Assembly (NCBI GenBank): GCA_003013855.2
Contig: ML058449.1
Coordinates: 496,001 to 560,000, forward strand
Direction of reading: 5' to 3'
DNA: 64,000 bases
Source of the DNA: Liriodendron chinense
Lineage: Eukaryota; Streptophyta; Magnoliopsida; Magnoliales; Magnoliaceae
Made by a program: the position numbers and the translations under genes
In this document: positions 34,742 through 46,218 of the stretch, in pieces
Layout: each line of letters begins with the position of its first letter
How positions within the stretch are numbered: position 1 is the stretch's first letter
The notes under the pieces: generated by a model
The model's input: only the letters and a program-made list of their open reading frames with translations
Database searches by the model: none
What the model was told of the DNA's origin: nothing

Positions 34742-36636
34742 TGTTCGCTCGCCTCAAGTGCAAGGCTGCGATGTAGTAATAATTCTTGGTAAGACCGAGG
34801 TCGAAATAAGTAAATAATTCCAACTACTCCAATAAGTAGAATCCAAGAAGTTTAGGAAAATAGTTTTTAATATAAAACAAGAAAATATGATATTTGGAAA
34901 GAACTAGAGCATCAAGGATCCACTTGTAGTAGTTCAATATTAATCCATTCATTCAAGCACAACACAATTATAATCAAAGTTCTATCTCTCATCTAATTGG
35001 AGGATATAACATTCAAGCACAAACAGTCCCACTTAAATCTGAAAATTAAATTTCTAGTTTTAATGAAGCACATAGAACTCAAACTTGTAGCCTTCGAAGT
35101 AACAGCCATGCCAAGAGACTATGGCATGCCCTGGGGTTACTACAATTCGAATCTAAACAAACCCATCATGGTAATCTCAGAGAATTGCAAAGAACTCATG
35201 TCTGGATTACACAAACTCTAATAATTCATCTAAAAATTCAAACTTTATTCAAACTATAAGTTCAAAATCCAAAATTAAGAAAATGATACTTGAAATAAAA
35301 GAATTAAAGCATTGAAACCAACTACAAATTTCACCTCTAGCTCTAGCTAAGAGGTTAACTAAGAAAAAACATATTAAAACTAAAACTAGAACTAAGAAAA
35401 TGAAGAAAAACTAGCTGTAGGAGGCTAGGTAGCCTCCTAGGACTTGAACTCCTTGCTTCCCACGTCCTTGATTGCCCTGGAATAGAAGAGAGCACCTCCT
35501 TTTATAATATAGCAAGAGTACCGCAACATAACAGATTTTATTTTGCTTCGTACGGCTTAACCAATGGTTGGATTACCTTCAAATTTGATTTATAGCTTTC
35601 TTGTAATGTGATCTTCTTCATAGATGATTTATATTTTCAAGATTATCTTCTGAATGGGCCCACCAATCAGATAAGCGACTGCCTCTCAAAATTGCACAAT
35701 TCGGGTACCTCCAGAACCAGTCATCTTGCTTTCAACACTACGGAGTGTACATAGGTCGGATTGATCTCAAATTTTGAAAATTGGTAGAAATCTTCCTCCT
35801 CTAGTTGATAGATGGATTAGATTTTACAAATCAACTCCAGAATTGGGTGAGAAAATTAGAACACTTAGGCCTTTTATAAAATCTACGCAGTTAAATCTTT
35901 CTGGATGGTCCATCTTTCTTCAACCGGTACGATCAGACCACACATCCTTTTGATCTGAAACATTGTGAGTATTCATATATGGATGTGGTCTAGAAGATGG
36001 TCAAATTAGATTTTTCATATCATCAATGATGGGCCACCTAGACCATTCCAGTGTTGAACAGCGAAATCTGAAAACCTTCTGGACAGTTCGTATTGTTTTG
36101 GCCGCCACGGTCAATCCGTAGCTCCGTTAGACACGAAACCACTTGGGTTATTTCGGCGTTGAGCTCCTCTTTGACATGGATGTGTTAGATTTCCAAATAT
36201 CATCAAGATGGCCTCCAAAAACTGGGCCGCCAGACCAAAAACTGGACTGCCTGTATTTGAAAAATTTTCTTTAGAAAGTGCATGGCCGACCTGTCATCCG
36301 ACCGGTCGGCCGGCCAGTCGGATCACAGGTCGGCCTTCATAAAATTAATCCAGAGAGTTTGCTGTTTTTGGAGGGTTTGGCCGGCCGGTCAGGTTGTAAA
36401 TTGTTACTTTTTCACACTTTTCTTCCTCCATTGCATTGCATCTTTCCTCCATCTCATATCCTTTATTTCTTTGATCTTCAAGGCATACAAAGTGACTCTT
36501 TTAACCATGAATTGGTGAAGTCTCCCTCTCATTCCTACAATCATAAAAACATGTATTAGATGAGTCTTTTAAACATGAATACCATGCAATAATGTGATGT
36601 AATGGGTTGGCAAATGTATAAATTGGAGGCTCAACA
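34742..36636. mobile_element. Solo-LTR-like insertion inside the 5' LTR of copy A
   Basis: It begins TGTTCGCTCGCC and ends GGAGGCTCAACA, flanked by GATCT on both sides (34737-34741 and 36637-36641). It is 1895 bp long with no recognisable coding. GACCGGTC occurs at 36300-36307 within a CCGGTCGG-rich patch (36283-36390). Removing it and one GATCT restores continuity with the 3' LTR of copy A. Confidence 0.8.
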
Positions 36637-36749
36637 GATCTCGGATTGCTCTATGCGTTTCGGCTTCCGCTTCCGCTGCCGGTTTTCCTAACAAGTGGTA
36701 TTAGAGATAAAGTTGGGGTGTAGCAGAATTCGGATCTAAGACGAGAAGA

Positions 36750-37470
36750 TGGGATCGGGCGCAAGGTTTAAGGTAGAGAAGTTCTCTGGGAAAAATAATT
36801 TTGAGCTATGGAGGGTGAAGGTTGAATTCTTCCTAGTTCAACAAGGGCTTGATGAAGCTCTTGGAAAGTGACCCGATGCTATGAAAGAGGATGAGTGGAC
36901 GAAGCTCGACAAGAAGGTTAGAACCTCAATCATGTTAAACCTTACGGATGATGTTCTCTATCATGTCATGAAGGAGAAGACTGTGGTTGAAACGATGGCG
37001 AAGCTAGAGAATGTTTATACCAAAAAATCTCTAGAGAATCGCATGTATGAGTTGATGCAGTTGTTCACCTTGAGGATAATTGAGGGAACGGAGGTGGAGG
37101 ACCACCTGAGCACGTTCAATAGGCTGGTTGGCAAGTTGGTGGAAATCGATGAACCGATGAAGGATGAATATCAAGTATGAATCCTGTTGAATTTTCTTCC
37201 AGATCATATGAGTCGTTCAGGGACTCTTTGTGCGCAGGGAGGAAAACCATAAACGTCAAGACCGTTATCTCAGCCCTCCAGTTGAATGCGATGAGAAAGA
37301 AAAGCAGTGACGTAGCTTCCCGTTATTCCTCGGAGGCACTTGTTATGAGGGGAAGAAGTTCTGAGCATGGAGGATATTCGAAATCGGGATCTAAGGCTAA
37401 GGGCAAAGGGAAGGCTAAGGTGAAGTGCTGGAATTGTGGTCAGGAGGGCCACATAAGAGGGGATTGTTAG
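36750..37470 (+). pseudogene. Copia gag (UBN2 + CCHC), broken
   Basis: Retrotransposon nucleocapsid precursor. It starts MGSGARFKVEKFSG at about 36750. Stops interrupt it at about 36869 (in the region matching EALGKRPEA of copy B) and at about 37179, where the frame changes. The zinc knuckle C-x2-C-x4-H-x4-C lies at about 37427-37468. The same protein is less damaged in copy B on the minus strand (60560-61178). Confidence 0.75.
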
Positions 37471-37479
37471 AATCCCAGG

Positions 37480-38085
37480 TTGAAGCAAGAGATGTATGAA
37501 AATTCTTCTGGAGAGGGAGTCAATACCGTAGAGGACGGTGACGATCTGTGTGAAGTTCTGACTGTATCTGACAAGGGATCTCACGGTAGTGGGTGGATCT
37601 TGGATTCAGGGGCTTCATGTCACGTACGTCCTGACCGGAGTTCATTCACGACATACAGGGAGTATGGTGGAGAATCGGTGTTTGTGGGCGATGGCTACGC
37701 TCATAAAGTTGTGGGTATTGGAACGGTGCGCATTAGGATGTTCGATGGGATGGAACGAGTCCTGGAAGATGTGAAGCACGTCTCCAAGATGAAGATGAAT
37801 GTGATTTCTCTTGATGCAATCGAGGCGAAAGGGTGTATGTTTATCGGCCGCGATCGTTGTTGTGAAGTGTTGAAGGGGGCACTCGTGTGTATAAAGGCAC
37901 GGAGGTGTGTCCATCTTTACATGTTGATCGGGAGCACAATTCATGGTGGAGCTACGGGAAAGGCAGTGAGATCCACGGTTGCTCGTATGTGGCAAGTGCC
38001 CAAGGGCCACATGAAAAGAGCGGTAAAAGGGCGTGAATTTGTAAGGTTAGGGTTGATGGTGGCACGAGAAGCTGTGGAGCTATGA
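37480..38085 (+). pseudogene. Copia protease and pre-integrase region
   Basis: A 201-codon open frame in a retroelement. It contains the aspartic protease motif ILDSGASCHVRPD and the conserved block KHVSKMKMNVISLDAIEAKG, and ends in the GAG-pre-integrase-type LYMLIGSTIHGGATG. The polyprotein normally continues into integrase and RT; here it runs into non-coding sequence and the LTR. Confidence 0.75.
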
Positions 38086-38148
38086 TTGAAGATGAGATGA
38101 TGTTACGAGGATGGTGTTGATTCGTCAGTTTGAAGCCTCGGTGGAGAT

Positions 38149-38797
38149 TGTTGGGGTAGCCTTCAAACTTGTGCACGTGTTGGGTGCTCAGACTGGTCGG
38201 GTGACCAGTTTGGCTATGTAACCTAGATGCACATGGAGGCCTCCCCCCTGGGCAGAATCTGTTTGGCCCTAGACCGGTCGGCCAACCGGTTTGGAGGGGG
38301 CTCCAACCAGTCGGGCGACCGGTCGGCAGTGAGGCAACGATGGTGTGGATCTTCTTTGGACTGTTTTGTGTATTGGCCGACCGGTCGGCTGTGGGCGCGG
38401 ATTTCTTACGCAGCTTGCAGTAGTGCGCAAGATGTTTCTATTTCGGGTGTTTTGCCTATTTAAAGCCTGGTAATCCAGATTTAGATGTATCCTAAGGTGT
38501 CTAAGGTTTCCTAATCATGTTAGGAAGACGGGAGAGAGTTGTGTGAGAGAGAACTTTGGTTTTTCTTTGTTTATTCCTTGCTTGTGGGTTGTCAATCTCT
38601 GTAATCTTCTGTTATTCATAGTGGATTGCTTTGCGCCGTGGTTTTTTACCTGTTGAGGGGTTTTTCCACATAAATTCGGAGTCTCTTGTGGTGAATGCTT
38701 GTGTGTGGCTTGATTGTATCTTGTTTGCTCATTTGATCTCGGATTGCTCCATGCGTTTTGGCTTCCGCTTCCGCTTCCACTGCCGGTTTTCCCAACA
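38149..38797 (+). repeat. Copia copy A 3' LTR
   Basis: Starts TGTTGGGGTAGCC and ends TTTTCCCAACA. It contains GACCGGTC at 38272-38279, 38317-38324 and 38379-38386, followed by a TATA-like CCTATTTAAAGCC near 38455, so the palindromes sit in the likely U3 promoter region. Confidence 0.8.
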
Positions 38798-38802
38798 GAA
38801 CT

Positions 38803-39313
38803 CTCTCTCTCTCTCTCTCTCTCTGAAACTGTTTTCTCTAGTTTCTTTGGGACTTTCTGTAAGGTGTTTGAGTTGTGCAGTACTGCTGCAACTGTTGTTC
38901 AACTATAGTCTGAAGATTGCACCTGAATTATCCTGGAGGTAGACTTGATGGGACCTTTTTTGCAGTTCTGATTTAACTGGCGTGGGAGCATTTATTGTCC
39001 TAAGGATTGTGTGATCAATGATTCAGGCATAGCATTGTGTCTCCAACATTTCATTACCCCAGCAATTTTTGCAGGGAATTTTCACCCTCATATATGGCCT
39101 GGCTAAATGAGGCATCTGGTTGCCCAACGTCTGTGGTTCGAACAACCAGAAGGCATTCATACATCCATTTTCCATACTAATTTTAAAATTATATGAAAAA
39201 AATCAGTAGTTAGGATCAGGCTTAGATGATAATGATGATGACATGAAATAAAATCGGTTATAGATTTAGAAGTTCTTTCAACTTCTTAGTCACTCTTAAT
39301 ATCATACCTGCAG
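38803..39313. other. Intergenic or intronic, (CT)n tract
   Basis: A (CT)n tract at 38802-38824 directly follows the TSD of copy A. GGATCAGGCTTAGATGATAA at about 39216 resembles the RTE-type retroposon tail. No coding potential is recognised before the acceptor at 39312-39313. Confidence 0.4.
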
Positions 39314-39660
39314 ATTCAAAAAATGCTACAACTACAAGCAAAAGAGAGTGCCCAGTAGCTGCAGATTTTGGTGGAGGAACAGAGGAAAGTAAGCCGAGCA
39401 GTCATGCTAACACACCATCCTCTGTCTTCAATGAGTTCAGTTACTGCAAAAGGACCATATCTGAGCCTTCATCTTCAGATGAAGTGCAGGTTGCAATCGA
39501 CGGATGTCATGGAAAAGACGAGCATTGTAATGATAATAACGGGGAGGACAGGTCGACTTCGGAACTAGACGTTGAATTGCTGCCCCCCATCCCCGAAAAG
39601 AGTAAGATTTGATATTGAGGAACCCGATGTTTCTGTCTCGAACATGTCTCAGAAGCCATA
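39314..39660 (+). pseudogene. Unassigned coding island, frameshifted
   Basis: After an acceptor (ACCTGCAG) an open frame of about 98 codons runs SKNATTTSKRECPVAADFGG through ISEPSSSDEVQVAIDG and SELDVELLPPIPEKSKI to a TGA near 39612. A one-base shift near the C-run before that stop would continue into RFDIEEPDVSVSNMSQKP and stop at 39660. The composition is Ser/Glu/Asp-rich, as in a disordered C-terminal tail. I do not recognise the family. The C-run makes a base-count error or real frameshift equally possible. Confidence 0.35.
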
Positions 39661-42600
39661 GGTAAATTGGAACATGTAATCGGAATATGAAGTGACAACT
39701 GGGACTTGCAAAAGGCTTCATCAGAAAATGATCAACTGCAATGCCAGAACTATAGTATCTTGTTCTTTGTCAGTTCACTTATACACAGTTGGGAGTGCAG
39801 TAAATTTTCACTGTAGTTATGAAACAAAGATCCTAAACTTTATATTTGTTCTAAATCAGCCTTTTCTACTAGACAAAACAAACTTGGCAGGAAATGTGGT
39901 TGAGAAGCTCGCATTTTTGTTTCAGGTGTGGAACTGTTGTTTGGTGTTCTCTATCGTTTTGGCCAGTTGAGATTGTTTTGAAATTTTTTTGTTAATGTGT
40001 TCTGTTGGCTTAAATGTATTATGTTGGTGAGGATGTGCAGCCCATACCTTGTATGGACGGTTCTTATTGCAACCCAGTGCAACTTAGCTTCCAGAAGATA
40101 TGTGTGGGGGGGGGGGGGGGGGGGGGGGGGGGATCTCAAAAGTTAGTTTATTCAATAATGAGGAAAAAAATGTTAAGGGTGCATTTGGTTGCACCAAATA
40201 CATCAAATTTCATGATATTTTGAACCAAATTACTGATTAATCATGAAACATCATAAATTGGAATAGTACAGATATTGTTAATAGTAGTCAATAAGGAATA
40301 GTGATATTGAACCAGAACAGGTGCAGGCTCTCATTTTGTGCAAGTGGAACCCATGGTTGGTTCATTGACCTCGTAGACCCCACAGCTGATAGACCCTTAG
40401 CTGCAGGTCTCTTCCATTTCACCTAACTCTCTTGATTCTTACTATGGGTTTGTACTTTCAATTTGGATTCTTATAGGAACTGTGAGTCTCCATCTATAAA
40501 TTCCTGTCTCAACTCCTAAGAACTGCCTTTCCTACTTCTATGCTTTACTGAATGGGATGTGTTGCTGTTTTATCACATATATACAAATGGAGGTCACTGT
40601 TTTGTGACCTAAAAAAAACAAGAAAAAGAAGAAGAAGACATAGATAATCATTCGCATGACCTTATTTTAAGAGTCTTACAATTAATCATATGTTTGTTTG
40701 CATAGATTTTATTTAAGAAAATCTTTCTATAGAAATGTATCTTTTAAAATTTAAGTTTTAAAAATAGGCAATTTATCATTCCCACTGTGCAACTAAGGAT
40801 AGATCAGGCGCAAAAATATCCCTAAGGGACAGATTTAACTCTTTGATTGGCAGATAGATGCCCTGCATCTCCACCAAAAAAATGGAAAAAGTAAAAAAAT
40901 AAATAAATAAAATCAATTGGTAACGTACAAAGAGATGGTTAAGAAAAGAAATACAGCCATTGCCCATTCAAATGAGAAAAGGTAGAAAAATGGAAGGCTG
41001 GAATCTTCCAATAATGGAGATTTTTTAGGCATGGTCATCCACACGATGCTCATCATTGATCACTGAACCATGGACTGGCAAGTCCAAACTGAAAATGGGT
41101 GGATGCTGACACATCCTCTGGCCTTGGATCATATAATTCCTCATATTCAGTAATCATATGTGGAGTTCTTAATTAAAAGAATCTAGTTGTTAAGTTCTCT
41201 GCAATATTTTGCATGTTGCAGGCCTAGTTGTTTAATGGACCAAGAAACACCAGCACAGTTTCAATCATTTCAAACAAAAACAGAACTGATAACGTTTGGG
41301 CTATTAAGAAGAAACATGAACAGAAGGTGAGTATTGTAGAGATAACGATGATAAGAAGGATGTGTGGTAGGCTATGAGGGATAGAATCAATCAGGAGGTC
41401 TTTTGAGGCAACCTTAAGAGTAGCCCCTGTTGTATATATCTTCCTGTATATTTAGTACACGGCCAAGTCAGATCTATCAGGTTCAAGGCTTGACTTGAAT
41501 AGTCAATTTCTCAAGACAGATTTGCTGCCCTTTTTCTGGTAATTCCAGCAAGTGCAAATGAAGGAAATCTGCAAATTGTCTTCAGGATACAATGAACTCT
41601 CAATCTGAATTTTAACACAAAACTTTGCACATTTAAGTGTTAAACAGATCTTTAGTTATAACACCAATATGCCTTCAAATACGTCCAGAAAAAAACACAG
41701 TAAGAGGTCAGATCTTATAATACTGAAAGAGGATGGCTTGATCAGAGAAATGGATAGAATCATAATTCTTTTGGATTATGATATCCAGGATATATAGCAA
41801 TTGAAGGGTCATGGTGTCTTTTCTGGAGAGACTCATGTGCCTCTTCAAGACATCCACACCCTTTCATATGCAAGAGACATTCTGCCATGAAAGGACATGA
41901 CCCTTTCTCTTGTGGCAGTTATTTCTGTATCTTTTCAGACAAAAACAGTTATGCAACAGCCCAAAACTGTTGTCATGTGGGATCCAGATCATAGTCAGCA
42001 TAACTGCCGCCACATGTATGACACGTGGCACAAATGTCACATGTACAGAATGTCTTAATCAACCTCTGACCTAACCCAGGTTCACTCCTTATTGTACTTA
42101 GTGCCAAAAAGGCTAGCTCCTTGCGACGATGCGTACGTGCGAAGTGCAAAGTGCGCCTAATAAAGCGCCAAAAAGCGCCCAAGCAGCCCTACAGCCCACG
42201 CCACGCGCGCGTGCGCGGACGGTGCTTCGCACCGTCCTTGTGGAGATTCGAACCTTGGTTCCAGTAGCAAAACCCCCTCCTCTTACCAACCGGCTATTTA
42301 AACTTTTATGGAAAGTTTTAATAATAAGTATATTTATGTACTTATTAAAAATAAACTTTTATTTTTGAAATTAATTAAACTTTTTTTTTTATTTAAATAA
42401 AAACCCAACAGCCCCAGTTGGAGGTAAAATGATTGAGCACTATTTGATATGGCCTATTCATGTGGAAAGAAAACTAGTCACGGCTCTGATAAGGAAGGGA
42501 ATTTTGACTAGGGTTGAAGGGTTTAGAGGGAAGATGAGGAGAAGGCCTATAAGGATTTTGATTGAGATGGAAAGAGAATCTTTTGAGAATATGGCCCTAG

Positions 42601-42818
42601 GAATGTTAGGCAAAGCAGGATTCGTAAAAGCAACCCCAAATAGGCATAACAAGGCTATGATGATGAGAAAAAAAAAGAAAACTGATCACAATGAGATAGA
42701 CATGCCATTATCTAGAGAGAAAAGGGAGTTGGTTTGAGAAGAAATCATGAAAGAAAGAAACCAGTATTGAAAGATAGGAAATTATCACTACACCATGATT
42801 AGGGAGTTAGTTCGTGAC
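39661..42818. other. Intergenic with poly-G tract and retroposon debris
   Basis: A 27-base G run lies at 40106-40132. About 42432-42680 reads as a degraded retroposon-like frame (GMLGKAGF region) ending in ACCCCAAATAGGCATAACAA then GGCTATGATGATG, the RTE-type tail. A perfect hairpin, GGACGGTGC-TTC-GCACCGTCC, lies at about 42218-42238. I see no gene. Confidence 0.45.
40106..40132 (+). repeat. Poly-G tract (27 G)
   Basis: An uninterrupted G run after TGTGT. It could form a quadruplex; it could also be inflated by sequencing error. Confidence 0.9.
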
Positions 42819-42823
42819 CTTAG

Positions 42824-43666
42824 TGTTGGGGTCCCAAAATGTAGAGACCCTCGAAACAAATAAAATGGCCACGCACCCCCAAAATAATCCAAGAGATACC
42901 CTCTAAATCACGCAAAACGGAGATTTACGAGAATCCTCTTACTTAGCCAATTTTAACTAAAATCTCCAGCGGGCACCGCAAATCACCATGATTGGAACTG
43001 TCCGAAATCAAACCAATAGCTTCATTATGAATTATAACAAGCAGTGCATGTGATTTCATCATCCAGCGGGCCCCAGAAACCCATCAATTTTCAAAACCCA
43101 ATTCCGAGTGTCCAAAAGTCCATCAATGCACCCATAAATTCGGGTACCCATGCACCCGAAAAATTGACAAAAATAAGAAACGCATTTATGGAAGTGCTGG
43201 AGTCTCACGCATCCATAAATTCGGGTCCATGCACCCATAAATTCACTATAAATCAGAAACTCATTTATTTATGCATTGGACTCCCATGCATCCATAAATT
43301 CGGGTCCCACGCACCCGAAAATGGGTCCACGCACCCATAAATTCAGCAGAATTCAGAAAGTGATTTATGGCTGTATTGAAGTCCCACGCGTCCATAAATT
43401 CGAGTCCCACGCATCCGAAAAATAGGCCCACGCACCTATAAATTCAGCACATTTCAGAATCGCATTTAAGGGTGCAGGGAGTCCCACGCACCCAAAAAAT
43501 CAGTCAATTTCAGGACACTTTTTTGGATAGTTGGAGCTCCACGCATTGATTTTTGTGTGCGTTGGAGGTATTTTTGGGGTGCGTGGCACGTGGCAATTCC
43601 TCATTGGTCAAGTTCCGATATTTTCGAGTATAAACACTCCGCTCGACTATTCATTTGTATGTTTTT

Positions 43667-43700
<34 letters not shown>

Positions 43701-45074
43701 ATTATCCCTCGAGTAATTAAGATTCCCGCCAGAAACCCTCGCCGGAATCCCTTTCTGATCACCGGAAACCCTTCTCAGTCAACGAAATCCCTTTTCAATC
43801 ACCGACATTCCCCATCGGAAGCTTACTCTGACCACCACAGGTCCGGATTCTGAAAATTCATAAGTGTGGGAACGCATCCATAAAATAAGGAATCAGACAA
43901 GTGCATTAGACTCCCACGCACCCGAAAAATGGTCCACGGGTCCATAAATTCGGGTCCCACGGGTCCATTAATTCAACATAACTCAGACAAGTGCATTGGA
44001 CTCCCACGCACCCGAAAAATGGTTCATGCGTCCATAAATTTGACATAAATCAGATAAGTGCATTGGAGTCCCACGCACTCGAAAAATGCCCATCGCATCC
44101 ATAAATTTATAAAAAATCAGGTCACTAATTTAAGGGTGCGTTACACTCCCACGCACCCATAAATTAGGTCCCACGCACCCAAAAAATTAGCTGACTTTAG
44201 AAAGTGTTTACGAGTATGCCGGACTCAATTTTAATTGTTTCCAGGACCCATTTAAGCCTATTTTGGGTTTTTCGAGCATTCCAGACATAATGGAATGGTC
44301 AAACGATCATTTCGGGATATTTAAACGAACAAAATTGCGTACCTTCGAGGTTTGACCCAATTCAATATAATGAATGAAATAACTTCTCGAAAAGAAGCTG
44401 CCAGGATCCAGAGCTATGCAAATGTATCATTATTCACATGTACTGTAAGATAGGACCTGCTTAGGGTCGGAAGCTAGACAAATGGGATTATGGTTATCAT
44501 AATAAACTATATCAAAGAGTTTCAATTCTCTACAAAGCAATTGCTATGAACTGTCACAACACAACAGTCGATGCCCTAACCATTGAAATGGCATCCGTCG
44601 GTTGGGCTATTCAGGTACACACAACTATAGATCGGATTTCCCGAGGTCACCTGTCCAAACATAACAGGCGCGGGCCCAGAGTCGTCCCTCTTAGTTAGAA
44701 ACCCTGATTGTCTCAGCCCAGATCTCCGGTCAAAACATGAGACATAGACATCTGACTAATACAAAGATGGCTCAGTCCATAACAAAACAAATACAGCTCT
44801 CTACGACCACAAACTCTAAGACCATAGTCCTTGCTGACTAGTCTTCTGCCTTTTAATCAAGGGTCATTGATCATTTGATGTAATTAAGGGCTTGTACCAG
44901 ATCACGGCCTGGAATGTACAAGATCTCAGAATCTCTGAAATAAAATTCGCCTTGCGATATCTCTTCTTGTGTATCTTTTATGAATGCTTGTGATTGTCTA
45001 TGAATGTTTCCATTACTCAGAACCCCAGAGCAATAATACATAGAAAATGTCATTGTTGCATTTCAGTTTTAACA
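42824..45074 (+). mobile_element. Solo-LTR-like element with CACGCACCC motif array
   Basis: It begins TGTTGGGGTCCC and ends TTTTAACA, with CTTAG on both sides (42819-42823 and 45075-45079). The body from 43050 to 44200 is filled with degenerate repeats of CCCACGCACCC(A/G)AAAAAT and CATAAATTCGGGTCC. A TATA-like GAGTATAAACACT lies at about 43628, in the middle of the array, and a (GA)n tract at 43670-43698 follows it. No coding region is present. The call rests on the TG...CA ends plus one 5-bp duplication. Confidence 0.55.
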
Positions 45075-45079
45075 CTTAG

Positions 45080-46124
45080 CTTTAGTTACACCAGCTTTTA
45101 TCACACCATTGCGAAATCAATTCTGTACTAACAAAAAATGATGCGACAACTGAAAATGGTAGCGAGGAGGACCATTTTAGTAGAAGATCTAGTCTTTTTG
45201 CTTTCTGCTCTCAAGAAATGGATCAGACTCCAAAACAATTTTTTTTTTGAACTTCTGAAGTTTGAAACAAAAGATAATCCAAAATACAGAAACTGCATAG
45301 ATATTGAGTGCATGCCTACAATTCTACAAGAAAAATACATTCTATTCGTTATTTTAATGCAGATATTGTTGTTCTTGCAAGGCTGTCTCCTTTTGTAGAT
45401 CTTTAATAATAACCTATGAGAAAAAAACCCATGAATAATATTAATTAATAATTGCCCATATGTTTGATTTAATCTCTAGAAACCAGTCATATCTGAAATT
45501 GTTAAAGTATCCTTTGGCAACTCCTTTGCATATATACCATGAGAGAAAAAGGCAGTTTTATGAAAGTTTTTATGGGTTTCAAGACTTGAATTTGGGTGAA
45601 AACCAGGTCTAAGACTTCCAGGTTTGAGTTGGATGTGTTGATTGCCAACTTGATAGATTGCCTTGTGAAATCAATGTTGTAACCAATAATTAGAGCTTCT
45701 TTAAAAGTTCAATTCTCCAACTTCCGATTTGATCAGAAAGCTTTTGCACCTCTTTCCTTTTCATCCAACGACACATTCATAAGGAAAAAGTGAAAGTAAT
45801 AATCAACAGAGTGCAAAAGAAATGGAGAGACGTAAATTCCGTAACCCGCATAAACATTTTTTTACATATGGACCATATTAGTTTTCAAGAAACCAAGATT
45901 ACTACAAAAACTAATCAAATGGACTTGACTTCATCCAGGCTCTGGAGCCAAAGGGTAACTTGTTTTTTTTAAAACTAAAAATATTCAGTTTAAGCATATA
46001 AAAGAAAACAGATTCCAATTTTTGCCAAAGCTTAAGAAAAGGTCATGTTTGTAATGCTATTATTGGGCTGCTGCTGAAAATAATTGGTGTGTGATAAGAT
46101 CAACTAAGTTTCACAATGGCTTAC
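45080..46124. other. Probable CAX intron or 3' region
   Basis: AT-rich. The terminal CAX exon should lie here or further left on the minus strand, since the exon at 46125-46218 ends one base into a codon at a donor, but a short exon of a few codons cannot be fixed by eye. Confidence 0.4.
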
Positions 46125-46218
46125 CATTCGAAGGATCAGAACGCAGAAAGAAACTGGCTGCCACTATGAGATAGCATAGTATAAGCATGAGCCCTTCGAA
46201 ATAGTTTGCATTCCCTTC
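46125..46218 (-). CDS. CAX exon
   Basis: Encodes EGNANYFEGLMLILCYLIVA then ASFFLRSDPSN, the penultimate segment of CAX2-type proteins. The acceptor is GTTGCAG and the donor GTAAGC; one base of the next codon is carried over. Confidence 0.86.

Larger units (their letters stand above)
34164..38797 (+). mobile_element. Copia (Tork-like) element lacking integrase and RT, copy A
   Basis: The TSD GAACT is perfect (34159-34163 and 38798-38802). The 5' LTR is 34164-34741 plus 36642-36693, interrupted by a solo LTR; the 3' LTR is 38149-38797. The primer-binding site TGGTATTAGAGAT follows at about 36697. Gag (UBN2 type) runs from 36750 with in-frame stops, then a zinc knuckle CWNCGQEGHIRGDC, then a protease region with ILDSGASCHV, then the pre-integrase tail LYMLIGSTIHGGATGKA. 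About 110 bp later the 3' LTR begins. Integrase, RT and RNase H are absent, so the copy could only move in trans. Confidence 0.85.

Noticed and set aside
42218..42238. Perfect GC-rich hairpin GGACGGTGC-TTC-GCACCGTCC as a terminator or RNA element
   Set aside because: An isolated 9-bp stem next to repeat debris with no transcript context; intrinsic terminators of this type are not a plant nuclear feature.
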